64,000 nucleotides of DNA from Strigops habroptila (lineage: Eukaryota; Chordata; Aves; Psittaciformes; Psittacidae), in the NCBI RefSeq assembly GCF_004027225.2, contig NC_044301.2:18276597-18340596 (forward strand). The letters run 5' to 3'. Both the position numbers and the translations under genes were made by a program. The notes beneath the pieces were generated by a model, which made no database searches, was not told the DNA's origin, and worked only from the letters and a program-made list of their open reading frames with translations. Each line of letters opens with the position of its first letter. The stretch's first letter is position 1. Of the stretch, positions 36,342 through 49,179 are shown piece by piece.

Positions 36342-38270
36342 TGTCCTTCTGTTCTGCTGACAGACAGGGTACGCCACAAAGTGACCACACACTAGCTGTA
36401 AAATATGCAGAGTTTATTAAGCAAGCACACTAAAGCCAATAAGCACTCTAAAGCAAGCACACTAATGTGAATTAGGTAAATATCTCTCTATATATAGTGA
36501 ATATATTTGAAAAATCCTGGCAGTCAGGTGAAGTTCCCGATGACTGGAAGAAGGGTAATATAACCCCCATTTTCAAGAAGGGGAAGGTGGAAGACCCGGG
36601 GAACTACAGACCAGTCAGTCTCACCTCTGTGCCTGGCAAAATCTTGGAAGAGTTTCTCCTGGAAAACATGCTAAGGCACATGAAAAACAACGAGGTGGTT
36701 GGTGACAGCCAACATGGCTTCACTAAGGGAAAATCCTGCCTGACCAATTTGGTGGCCTTCTATGATGGAGCCACGGAACTGATGGACAGCGGCAGAGCAG
36801 TTGATGTCATCTACCTGGACTTGTGCAAAGCATTCGACACTGTCCCACATGACATCCTTGTCTCTAAATTGGAGAGACATCAATTTGATAGATGGACCAC
36901 TCGGTGGACCAAAAACTGGCTCAATGGCTGCACACAAAGAGTTGTGGTAAATGGCTCGATGTCCAGTTGGAAACCTGTAACGAGTGGTGTCCCTCAGGGA
37001 TTGGTGTTGGGACCGGTCCTGTTCAACATCTTTGTCGGCGACATGGACAGTGGGATTGAGTGCGCCCTCAGCAAGTTTGCCGACGACACCAAGCTGTGTG
37101 GTTCGGTTGATACGCTGGAGGGAAGGGATGCCATCCAGAGGGACCTTGACATGCTTGTGAGGTGGGCTGATGCCAACCTTATGAAGTTTAACCAAGCCAA
37201 GTGCAAGGTCCTACACCTGGGTCAGGGCAATCCCAGGCACTGCTACAGGCTGGGCAGAGAAGAGATTCAGAGCAGCCCTGCAGAGAAGGACTTGGGGGTG
37301 TTGGTTGACGAGAAGCTTAACATGAGCCGGCAGTGTGCACTCACAGCCCAGAAAGCCAACCGTATCCTGGGCTGCATCAAAAGAAGCGTGACCAGCAGGT
37401 CAAAGGAGGTGATCCTGCCCCTCTGCTCTTGTGAGACCTCACTTGGAGTACTGCATACAGTTCTGGTGTCCTCAACATAAAAAGGACATGGAGCTGTTGG
37501 AGCAAGTCCAGAGGAGGGCCACGAGGATGATAAGAGGGCTGGAGCACCTCCTGTATGAAGACAGGCTGAGAGAGTTGGGGCTGTTCAGCTTGGAGAAGAG
37601 AAGGCTGCGTGGAGACCTCATAGCAGCCTTCCAGTATCTGAAGGGGGTCTACAAGGATGCTGGGGAAGGACTCTTCCTTAGGGACTGTAGTGGTAGGACA
37701 AGGGGTAATGGCTTCAAACTTAAACAGGGGAATTTTAGATTAGATATAAGGACGAAGTTCTTTACAGTGAGGGTGGTGAGGCACTGGAATGGGTTGCCCA
37801 GGGAGGTTGTGGATGCTCCATCCCTGGCGGTGTTCAAGGCCAGGTTGGACAGAGCCTTGGACCACGTGGTTTAGGGCAAGGTGTCCCTGCCCATGGCAGG
37901 GGGGTTGGAACTAGATGATCTTAAGGTCCTTTCCAACCCTTACTATTCTATGATTCTATGATTCTATGACAATAAAGCGAATCAGAGACATAGGTATATA
38001 AGTACCAAAGAAAGTTAGTAATGCATTAAATCATTACTGTATAGAGACAACAGAGATTAAGAAGAAATACATCACCAATTACCACTGAATCATCATCCAG
38101 GCCCACACTTCCTGCTGGGAAGCCCCATTGCAGCCAATGCCAGGAGTCTCAGGTAATTGGGCAAATTCCTACGTGGTGCATCCACCCCTTGGATGAGGCT
38201 TCACTCTGAGGGCATTGGCCAGGCACCCCACACACCTATGTTTTCCTGCCTCTTTTCGACAAACAGTCAT
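36342..38270 (-). repeat. Possible LTR of another family, split by a CR1
   Basis: Read on the minus strand, the two parts (37970-38270 and 36342-36502) would form a segment starting TGTCGAAAAGAGGC and ending AGAAGGACA. It would have a TATA-like TTATATACC and an AATAAA (GCTTAATAAACTCTGC) about 70 bases before the end. That is LTR-like layout, but no target duplication was found. Confidence 0.25.
36503..37969 (+). mobile_element. CR1 LINE, 3' half
   Basis: Begins at the RT segment [16 protein letters not shown] and ends ATTCTATGATTCTATGAC. The RT core ([33 protein letters not shown]) is open from 36497 to 37480. It then meets a 5-base deletion at 37424/37425, and the C-terminal part (37431-37874) continues in another frame. 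It shares this deletion with the copy at 19515-20273. Confidence 0.94.
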
Positions 38271-39985
<1,715 letters not shown>

Positions 39986-40037
39986 CTGAACAGAATGGGT
40001 TCATGGAATTGAAGTTAATGGCAAACTCATGGGATAC
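39986..40037 (-). pseudogene. CPNE2: CPNE2-like exon (A domain), splice sites intact
   Basis: A 52-bp exon between CCCCACAG and GTAAGC on the minus strand. It encodes VSHEFAINFNSMNPFCS; copines usually read NPxNPFC here, so two residues differ from the family pattern. Both splice sites are good, which shows this is an intron-bearing locus and not a retrocopy. Confidence 0.85.
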
Positions 40038-40571
40038 CTGTGGGGAAGAAAAAGCCCAAATTAACATGGAGTGCAGAGCAAGTTGCTCACTATCAGTTTA
40101 GGTGATGCTGCAAAGCTGTTTTGGGTCTGGTGATCCCCTGGGGCAGGACCCAGTGGTCACAGATGTTACAGTCCATCTTGCTGGGTCAGCAGCACTTCAA
40201 GCCCTCTGCCACCCAAACAGCAAGGAGCAGCAAATACAAATGTGGTCAGGGTTGAGCAGTGTTTGAGGATGGACTGGTTCCTGAATCCCCCCCATCAGGA
40301 GCCACCTGAAATTATCACATCATGCATTCTTCTACAGCTGTCAAAGCAGGTTTGCCCATGTGGCTTCCCACTGGCTGCCTAGAGGGAAAGCATGCAGAAG
40401 GGATGTTCTCAGCCACCTGGGCCTTCTCACCAATCACCGGGAGAAATTACTTCATCCTATTGCAGGTTATAAAGGGATAAAACTCAATTAACATCACAGG
40501 GAGCCCCACTTCTGGCAGCATCCCAGTTCCCCAATTCTCTGCAAGTGGCCTGGTGCAGCAGGAGGGAGGGA

Positions 40572-40601
40572 GGCACGCACGCACGCACGCACGCACGCAC
40601 A
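40572..40601. repeat. (ACGC)n microsatellite
   Basis: About seven copies of the tetranucleotide GCAC/ACGC within the copine intron. Confidence 0.9.
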
Positions 40602-41489
40602 GAGTGAGCTGGGTTGAAGACCTGATCTGGCATGCCAGCTATCATAGCAAAGCCAGCAGATGATTAGCTTCATCATCTGGGTCTGCGTGAGGGTGAAAGG
40701 CAGTACAGCAGAGGTGATGTGAATGCTTGGGTGTGATGGACAGCAAGTGCCAGCACAATATGGGATGGTTTTCATTGACCATGAAACCATCCCTCCTCCA
40801 AGGTAGGTGCAAGATCCTTCAGGTATTCTACCACCTCCTTTCAAGGTGAGGGAGATGCTCTCATGAGGATGCCTTGTGGGACACCGGCAGCAGCAGGTAG
40901 CCCTGCACACCCTGATCCCCAGCCTGTTGCACTAGTCCATCCAGCAAAACCAAACAGCAGTGCTGGCTGTGAATCACACCACTTCCCTCAGCTGCTTCCA
41001 TGGGAAGAGCCTGCAGACAGAAACCATGAAAAACTGGGCAACAGTTGGTTTGAACCCCTCTCTACCAGCAAAGGCAGGGCAGCTCAACAGCCTGAGTGCA
41101 AGAGAGGGTCAGGACTCCTGCCCTCTAGTATAAACCTCACCAGTTTTGGCATAGGTCAACAGCTTACTTGGGGAACAACCATCAGATCTGGGGGTTTGGG
41201 CGTTGCTCACTCTGCTACCTTCAAATTAGGCACCGTTAGAAGCAGACTCCCAGGATCACAAAGGATGTGCAACTTCCTCTTCCAGCACCTCTGAAAGTTG
41301 AAGGGGACAATCTGGGCTTTCAGGCCACCAGCTCAAGGGCTCTGGAAAAAAAAGCTTCCACTCTATCTGTGCCAAAGTTACAAAACAAGTATATTTTCTT
41401 CCTCTCAGAAGTGTGGAGGTTTGCTGAGCTTCTCAGCCATGGGAGCACTTCGGGACATGCGTATTTATAACACAGGCAAAATGACTGTC

Positions 41490-42051
41490 TCTCGTGGTTT
41501 AAACCCAGCCGGTAACTCAGAACCATGCAGCCGCTCGCTCATTTCCCCCTTCTTCCTCTCCCCACTCCCGGACGGATGGGGAGGAGAATCGAAATAATGT
41601 AACTCCCATGGGTTGAGATAAGAACAGTCCAGTAACTAAGGTATAATACAAAACCACTACTGCTACCACCAATAATAAAAATGATAGGGGAAATAACAAG
41701 GGGAGAGAATACAATTGCTCACCACCTGCCGACCGATACACAGCCTGACCCGAGCAGCAATCTGGGCCTTCTGGGTAACTCCCCCAAGTTTCTATATTGG
41801 GCATGATGTGCTGTGGTATGGAATACCCCTTTGGCCAGTTAGGGTCAGGTGTCCTGTCTCTGCTTCCTCCTGGCTTCCCCTCCTCCCTGGCAGAGCATGA
41901 GACTGAGAAAGTCCTTGGTCGGAGTAAACATTACTCAGCAAAAACTACAAACATCACTGTTATCAGCATTGTTTCCAGGCTGAAAGTCAAAAACACAGCA
42001 CTGCACCAGCTACTAAGGAGAAAAATGACTGCTACAGCTGAACCCGGGACA
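41490..42051 (-). repeat. 3' LTR of ERV copy B
   Basis: Minus strand TGTCCCGGGTTCAGC to ACCACGAGA; the terminal CA appears changed to GA. A purine-rich AAGGGGTGGATA just upstream is the likely polypurine tract. Confidence 0.9.
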
Positions 42052-42518
42052 GTATCCACCCCTTATTTCATACCATTCATGTCATGTTCAGATCCCACAT
42101 ATTTCAATATACCATTGCTTTTGTCTCATATATATGTATATACACACCCACACACAAAGAGAGAGATATCATTCCTTAGTCCATGGACCAATCCCTATAA
42201 AATTGCTGAATTCATCCAGTCCATGATGTCAGGCTCCATCTCTTGTAACAGTCTTTCAGGACAGGAGGGACGGTGTGTAGTGCTGAGTTGTTGCCTGCTG
42301 ATGATACCACCAAAATCTTCTGGTCACTGCTGAGCTTGTCTGGTTTCATCCAAGTTCATTCTTTGTTGGGGCAATGATCGGAGGGAAGTCAGGGTCAATT
42401 GCTGGCGACCTGAAGACATCTAGCTGTTGGGCTATGAAAATGTTATATAGCAGGCAACAGCATACAATTGAGTTCATTGGCTGTTTTCCCCCAAAATCAA
42501 ATCCCCTTGAGGTACACC

Positions 42519-45500
42519 TCAGACTTCCCCATCTTCCTGCATTACCCACCAAGTATATCTGGGTCCCTGAGCGAAAGCAATCCCACAAGTGGGTTTGCCA
42601 TTACCCGAAGCAGGAATAACCCAGACTGTCTTCCCTAACAAATTCTTCATGTGAACCACAGGAACTTTATCCCCCTCTACAGGACGTAAAAGTGCTGATT
42701 GGGCTGGGCCAGCCCTGTTGGCAGATCCCCTGGTGTTGACCAACCAGGTGGATTTTGCTAAATGTGTATCCCATTGTTTGAAAGTCCCACCACCCATTGC
42801 TCTCAGTGTAGTTTTTAACAGCCCATTGTACCGTTTGATTTTCCCAGAGGCTAGTGCAAGGTAGGGGACGTGATATACCCACTCAATGCCATGCTCTTTG
42901 GCCCAAGTGTCTATGAGGTTGTTCCGGAAATGAGTCCCATTGTCTGACTCAATTCTCTCTGGGGTGCACTGTCACCACAAGATTTGTTTCTCAAGGCCCA
43001 GGATACTGTTCTGGGCAGTGGTGTGGGGCACAGCGTATTATTTCCAGCCATCCGGTGGTTGCTTCCACCATGGTAAGCACATAGCGCTTGCCTTGGCGGG
43101 TCGGTGGGAGTGTGATATAGTCATTGTGCCAGGCCTCCCCATACTTGTACTTCAGCCATCGTCCTCCATACCAGAGAGGCTTTAACCCCTTGGCTTGCTT
43201 AATTTCAGCACATGTTTCACATTCATGAATAACCTGGGCAATAGTGTCCATTGTTAAGTCCACCCCTCGATCACGAGCCCATATATATATTGCATTTCTG
43301 CCTTGATGGCCTGAGGTGTCATGGGCCCACTGGGCTAAAAATAATTCACCCTTATGTTGCCAATTTAAATCCATCTGAGCCACTTCAATCTTAGCAGCTT
43401 TATCCACTTGCTGGTTGTTCTGGTGTTCCTCAGTTGCCCGACTCTTGGGTACATGAGCATCTACGTGGTGTACCTTCACCACCAGGTTCTGCACTCAGGC
43501 AGCGATATCTTGCCACAATGCAGCAGCCCAGATGGGTTTACTTCTGCGTTGCCAGTTGCTCTGCTTCCATTGCTGCAACCACCCCCACAGGGCATTTGCC
43601 ACCATCCATGAGTCAGTATAGAGAGAAAGTACTGGCCATTTTTCTTGTTCAGCCATGTCCAAGGCCATCTGGATGGCTTTCACCTCTGCAACCTGACTCG
43701 ATTCACCCTCTCCTTCAGCAGTTTCTGCAACTTGTCCCAGGGGACTCCACACAGCTGCCTTCCATCTCTGATGCTTTCCCACAATACGGCAGGACCCATC
43801 AGTAAACAAGGCATATTGCTTTTCACTCTCTGACAGTTCATTATATGGTGGGGCCTCTTCAGCACGCATCGCCTCCTCTTCTGGTGACATCCCAAAATCT
43901 TTGCCTTCTGGCCAGTCCACGATGACTTCTAGAATTCCTGGACGACTGGGATTTCCTATTCGAGCTCGTTGTGTAATTAGTGCGGCCCGCTTACTCCATG
44001 TAGCATCAGTTGCATGATGTGTAGAGGAGACCCTGCCTTTGAACATCCAGCCCAGCACAGGCAACCGGGGTGCCAGGAGGAGCTGTGCTTCAGTGACAAT
44101 CACTACTGAAGCAGCTCTGCCCTTGATTCAGCTACAGCAGTCATTTTTTCTCCTTCTTTTTAGCTGGTGCAGTGCTGTTTTTTTAAAATTTCAGCCTGGG
44201 GACAACACTGATAACACCGATGTTTTTAGTTGTTGCTAAGTAGCATTTACTCTGACCAAGGACTTTCTCAGTCTCATGCTCTGCCAGGGAGGAGGGGAAG
44301 CCGGGAGGAAGCAGAGACAGGACACCTGACCCAAAGTAGCCAAAGGGGTATTCCATTCCACAGCACGTCATGCCCAGTATATAAACTCGTGCGAGTTACC
44401 CACAAGAACGAGACTGCTGCTTGGGTCGGGCTGGGTATCGGTGGGCGGGTGGTGAGCAATTGTATTCTGTCCCCTTGTTTTTTCCCTTATCATTATTGTT
44501 ATTGGTGTTAGCAGTAGTAGCTTTGTTTTATACTTTAGTTACTGGACTTTTCTTATCTCACCCTGTGGGAGTTATATTCTTTCGATTCTCCTCCCCATCC
44601 CTCCGGTAGCTGGGGGAAGTAGAAGGGGGGGAGTGAGCGAGCGGCTGCGTGGTTCTGAGTTACCGGCTGGGCTTAAACCATGACAAGCTTGAACGCTTTC
44701 ATAGGCTGCCAGTATCCCTTTTTCAGTGGGAGTGTAGCTGGCCTCAGATCCTGTGTATCCCCAAATCCAAAAGCCGATGGGTCAACCTCGAGTCTCCCCT
44801 GGAGCTTTCTGCCAGAGGCTCCAGGTAGTTCCGTTCTCCCCGGCTGCAGTACAAAGCACATTTTTCACATCTGGCCTTTTCTGGACTAGTAGTCCAAGGG
44901 CTACTGCATGAACTATTTCTTGTTTAATTTGTTCAAAGGCTTGTTGTTCAGGGCCCCATTTGAAATCATTCTTCTTCTGTGTCACACAATAGAGAGGGCT
45001 TACAATCAGACTGTAATTTGGGATGTGCATTCTCCAGAACCCCACAACACCTAAGAAAGCTTGTGTTTCTTTCTTGTTAGTTGGTGGAGACATTGCTGTT
45101 ATCTTGTTGATCTGGCGACGTCCATCTTACCATTTTATTCCCCAAAATTGAATCTTCTGTGCAGGTCCCTCGACCTTACTCCATTTTAGGGCAAAACCGG
45201 CCTTCAGCAGGATTTGGATTGTCTTCCTCCCTTTCTCCAATATTCTTCCACTGTATCACCCCTCACGATGATGTCATCAGTGTATTGCAGATGTTCTGGA
45301 GCTTGCCCCTGTTCCAGTGCAGTCTGGGTCAATCCATGGCAGATGGTGGGGCTGTGTTTCCACCCCTGGGGCAGTCAGTTCCAAGTATATTGGACATCCC
45401 TCCAAGTAAAAGTGACCTGTGGCCTGCACTCTGCTGCCAAAGGGATTGAGAAAAATGCATTGGCAATACCAGTTGTGGCATCCCACTTGGCTGCCTTTGA

Positions 45501-46217
45501 CTCCAGTTCATACTGAAGTTCTAGCCTGTCTGGTATGGCAGCACTCAATGGTGGTGTGACTTCATTCAGGCCACGATAGTCTACCATTAGTCTCTACTCT
45601 CCATTAGACTTTTGCACTGGCCATATGGGGCTATTAAAGGGTGAGCGGGTCCTGCTGATCACTCCTTGGCTCTCCAGTCTACGGATCAGCTTATAGATGG
45701 GAATCAGGGAGTCTTGGTTGGTGCGATATTGCCACCTATGCACTGTTGTGGTCATGATTGGCACTTGTTGTTCTTGGACCTTCAGCAACCCCACGACAGA
45801 AGGATCCTCTGAGAGACCAGGCAAAGTGGACAGCTGCTTAATTTCCTCTGTGTCCAAAGAAGTGATACCAAAAGCCCATCGGTACTCTTTTGGGTCTTTT
45901 AAGTACCCTCTCCTGCGATTAGCTATGCCAAGGATGCATGGAGCCTCTGGACCAGTCACAATAGGGTGCTTTTGCCACTTCCTCCCAGTCAGGCTGATTT
46001 CAGCTTCCAGTACAGTCAACTCTTGGGATCCTCCTGTCACTCCAGAAATATAAATGTGTTCCACCCCTTGATACCTTGATGGCATCAGAGTACACTGTGC
46101 ACCGGTATCTACTAGAGCCTTATACTCCTGTGGGACTGATGTGCCAGGCCATCTGATCCACACAGTCCAGTAAACCCGATTGTCCCTCTCCTCCACCTGG
46201 CTGGAGGCAGGGCCCCT
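42519..46217 (-). pseudogene. ERV pro-pol, copy B (LTR inserted)
   Basis: In frame after the gag TAG. Protease (LVDTGAQCTLMPS), reverse transcriptase (FNSPIWPVQKSNGE, VDYRGLNEV, active-site YTDD), RNase H (YALFTDGSC, LYTDSWMV), and integrase with an H-H-C-C zinc region and ESDNGTHF core. The overall pattern is ERVL (class III) like. It is broken by stops, for example at 45594-45596 where copy C has Trp, and by the solo LTR at 44118-44685 in the connection/RNase H region. Confidence 0.85.
44118..44685 (+). repeat. Solo LTR nested in ERV B pol
   Basis: Plus-strand LTR from TGCCCTTGATTCAGC to CATGACA, flanked by AGCTC (44113-44117) and AGCTT (44686-44690): a 5-bp target duplication with one change. 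It lies opposite in orientation to its host provirus. Confidence 0.92.
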
Positions 46218-48191
46218 CTAATAGTGATCATAAGATTCTCCACTTCTGTCTTGTAGAAAGGGATTAGTATTCCTTATCACAGGAGCTGGAGTAAAATCAG
46301 CTCTTCCACTCCATCTGGGAAACTGCTCACCAGAGACTGGAGCAGCAACTTTCATGGGAGGATCGTCCTTGACCGTTGTTCTCCTCTTCGGTTCACACAT
46401 CCGTTGCTCCAGAACTGAGGTAGGTTTTTCCATCCCACTTTCTCATGTCTTCTCCGTGATCCCGCAGGTAAAACCATAGGGTGGCCTGTGGTGTGTACCT
46501 CCTATATTTTCTCTTTCGGGCAATAGGGCACCTTCTGTTAATAGTTGAGACGCGGGTTGGTACACGTGGGGAGCCGGATAGATTGGATAAATTGTCTCTC
46601 AATTTTTTGAGCTCCTTGGAGAGTTTTTCCACAGCTGCAATGATGGAAGGGGTGAGATTGTCTTCGAACTCTCGGAGTTGATGAGTCTCTTCATCCACTG
46701 TTGGTGGTGCTACGTCATTCCAGGTCATTGATGCCGATGAGCGGGCATATGATGATGGTGCACTCTGTGTAAGTTTCCGCCACATGGGTTGTGTACATTC
46801 AACTTCATCTGGATCTACGGATGCATTCCTGGCACCCGGCCTTCGATAGATCATCTCTAGAATGGCTGATTCCCTCCGGGACTGGATGCCTCTCTCTGTC
46901 GTGGTCCACTTGGCTGAGAGACTTATAACATTGTACTTGTAGGGAAACCTTTCCTTCAGAGTTGCCAAGAGCTGCGTCCAAAGGCTGAGGGCTCATTTCT
47001 CTTTTGCAATCGCTTTGTCAATTCCTCCTTCCCTAGCAAGTGATCCCAGCTGCTTGGCTTCCCTACCTTCTAGTTCGTGATCGTTGGCCCCATTGTCCCA
47101 GCATCGGAGCAACCAGGTGGCGATGTGCTTCCCTGGAAGATGGCTGAAAACTTTTCATATAATCCGCATCTCAATCAAGGCCCAAGACTTAGAAGTTGCC
47201 TCTTCCTCTTCCTCTACTCTTCCTCTGATTCCTGTAGTAATAACTCTCGTTCAGATCGCATCCCCTCTAGTGCGTGCATTGTGTCCTCTTTTTTCTTTAC
47301 TGCTCAGGTTGCTCTTTGTGGCTCTTGTTTGCTTTTCCCGTTGCTTATAAGGGCAACTGATATTGTCATGGATTGGTCCTTTGTTTTATCTGCAATGTCT
47401 GTCACTGGGGTTGGAGTGGCTGCAGTGCTTGGGGGTTGAGTAGCTGCATTGTCCGTTGCTGTCAGGGTTTGAATAGCTGCTGTGCTTGTCACTGGGGTTG
47501 GTGTAGCTGCTGTGCTTTGAGTTGGAGTAGCTGTGTTTTCTGTTGTGGTCAGGATTTGAGTAGCTGCTGTGCTTATCACTGGAGTTGGGGTAGCTGCTGT
47601 TCTTGGGCTTTGAGTATCATCTGCACTGTCTGTTGCTTTGCCATCAGATCCAGAGACGTCTTTTTCCTGCTCCTTACACAACTGGGCTCTATAGACTTAG
47701 GCCAAGCCCCAGCACACTGCGGCGAGTTGTCCCTCTCTGGTATTGCCAGGATAACAGCACACCTTGTCCAAGTGTTCTGATAATTTTTCTGGATTCTGCA
47801 TTTGTTCAGGAGTGAAATTCCAAAGCACCGAAGGGGCCAACTGGCTTAAGTGCTTGCCCATACAATCCCACATACCCTGCCACTCATGACTGTCCAGCAT
47901 CGGGGAATATCTCTTGGTGGTATTCTTCGATTGTCGTTTAACCTTAGACAAGACCTGAGCCGGACCCTGCTTAGGTTCTGAGATCAGACAAGGTCGGGTG
48001 TTCTCAGGGTGGTCACACTGTAGGCAAAACATAGAGAGCATATGCAGCAACAATCTGGTTCCCAGCAAAAGGAGTAGGGTTTTTTCAAGGCCATTGAAAG
48101 GATATTCAAGATCTTTAACTTTTCCAGAATCTACTCCTACTGTAAATAGCCTGGTGGGGGAGCGGAGGGTGTGAGGGAATATCTTCTCCAT
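46218..48191 (-). pseudogene. ERV gag, copy B
   Basis: Gag-like gene of about 650 codons, from an ATG at 48191 (MEKIFPHTLRSPTRLFT) to the TAG at 46218-46220. It is collinear with copy A: hydrophobic segment LEKTLLLLLGTRLLLHML, DSHEWQGMWDCMGKHL, then a Thr/Ala/Pro repeat longer than in copy A, an acidic stretch, and a basic segment RRCPIARKRKYRRYTP. It is broken by a stop near 47697 and by frame changes near 47300 and 46980. The C-terminal part has no CCHC motif. Confidence 0.8.
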
Positions 48192-48583
48192 AGGTTGACC
48201 CCCTGAGGAAAGGAAAAAGAAAGATGTGTAATGGTTAAAAATTCCTATTACATGCCATAGTATAGAGGTGATGACCACACTGAGAACGCATACCAGACCA
48301 CTTTCATGATCAATGAATCTATTGTATTGCAAGTCATTACTATAAAGTACAGCATAACAAGAACCTTAGCCCAGGCCCCAAAGCCAATAAACACTAAAAC
48401 AGCAAATACTGGCTGCAAGTAAGGCATGACACGCTGATTGATAGTCTGACATCAAGTGCAACAACTCTGAGAGCAAATAAATCAACAATGTGACGAGTGA
48501 CTATTAATCCAAAACAATGAATGCTTATCACAAATACGATTAGACACACTCTGCTCAGATCTGTCATTATCTCAACCCTTCGT

Positions 48584-48602
48584 GCCCCACATTGGGTGCC
48601 AA
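48584..48602 (-). promoter_or_regulatory. Primer binding site of ERV copy B
   Basis: Minus strand TTGGCACCCAATGTGGGGC, 7-8 bases after the LTR end, at the same spacing as copy A. It resembles the tRNA-Lys1,2 primer site. Confidence 0.55.
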
Positions 48603-48609
48603 AAGGAAC

Positions 48610-49174
48610 TGTCGTGGTTTCAGCCCAGCCAGTAACTCAGAACCACACAGCCGCTCACTCAATCCCCCCCTTCTTCCTCCCCCCACTCCCGGAGGGATGG
48701 GGAGGAGAATCAAAAGAATGTAACTCCCACGGGTCGAGATAAGAACTGTCCAGTAACTAAGGTATAATACAAAACCACTACTACCACCACCAATAATAAT
48801 AATGATAAGGGAAATAACAAGGGGAGAGAATACAATTGCTCACCACCCGCCGACCGATACCCAGCCCGACCCGAGCAGTGATCTGGGCCTTCTGGGTAAC
48901 TCCCCCCAGTCTGTATACTGGGCATGACATGCTCTGGTATGGAATACTCCTTTGGCTAATTTGGGTCATGTGTCCTGTCTCTGCTTCTTCCTGGCTTCCC
49001 CTCCTCCCTGGCAGAGCATGAGACTGAGAAAGTCCTTGGTCGGAGTAAACATTACTTAGCAACAACTAAAAACATCAGTGTGTTTTCAGCATTGTTCTCA
49101 GGCTAAGGTCGAAAACAGCGATGCAACATCTACTAAGAAGGAGAAAAATGACTGCTACAGCTGAACCCAGGACA
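48610..49174 (-). repeat. 5' LTR of ERV copy B
   Basis: Minus strand TGTCCTGGGTTCAGC to ACCACGACA; about 565 bp. Confidence 0.93.
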
Positions 49175-49179
49175 TTGTC

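Larger units (their letters stand above)
41490..49174 (-). mobile_element. ERV copy B, two LTRs, complete layout
   Basis: Minus-strand provirus: 5' LTR 48610-49174, primer site, gag, in-frame TAG, pro-pol, 3' LTR 41490-42051. Possible 5-bp target duplications, differing at one base, flank it (CTGTC at 41485-41489, TTGTC at 49175-49179). A solo LTR is nested in pol at 44118-44685. Coding frames contain several stops and frameshifts. No env is visible between integrase and the 3' LTR. Confidence 0.92.
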
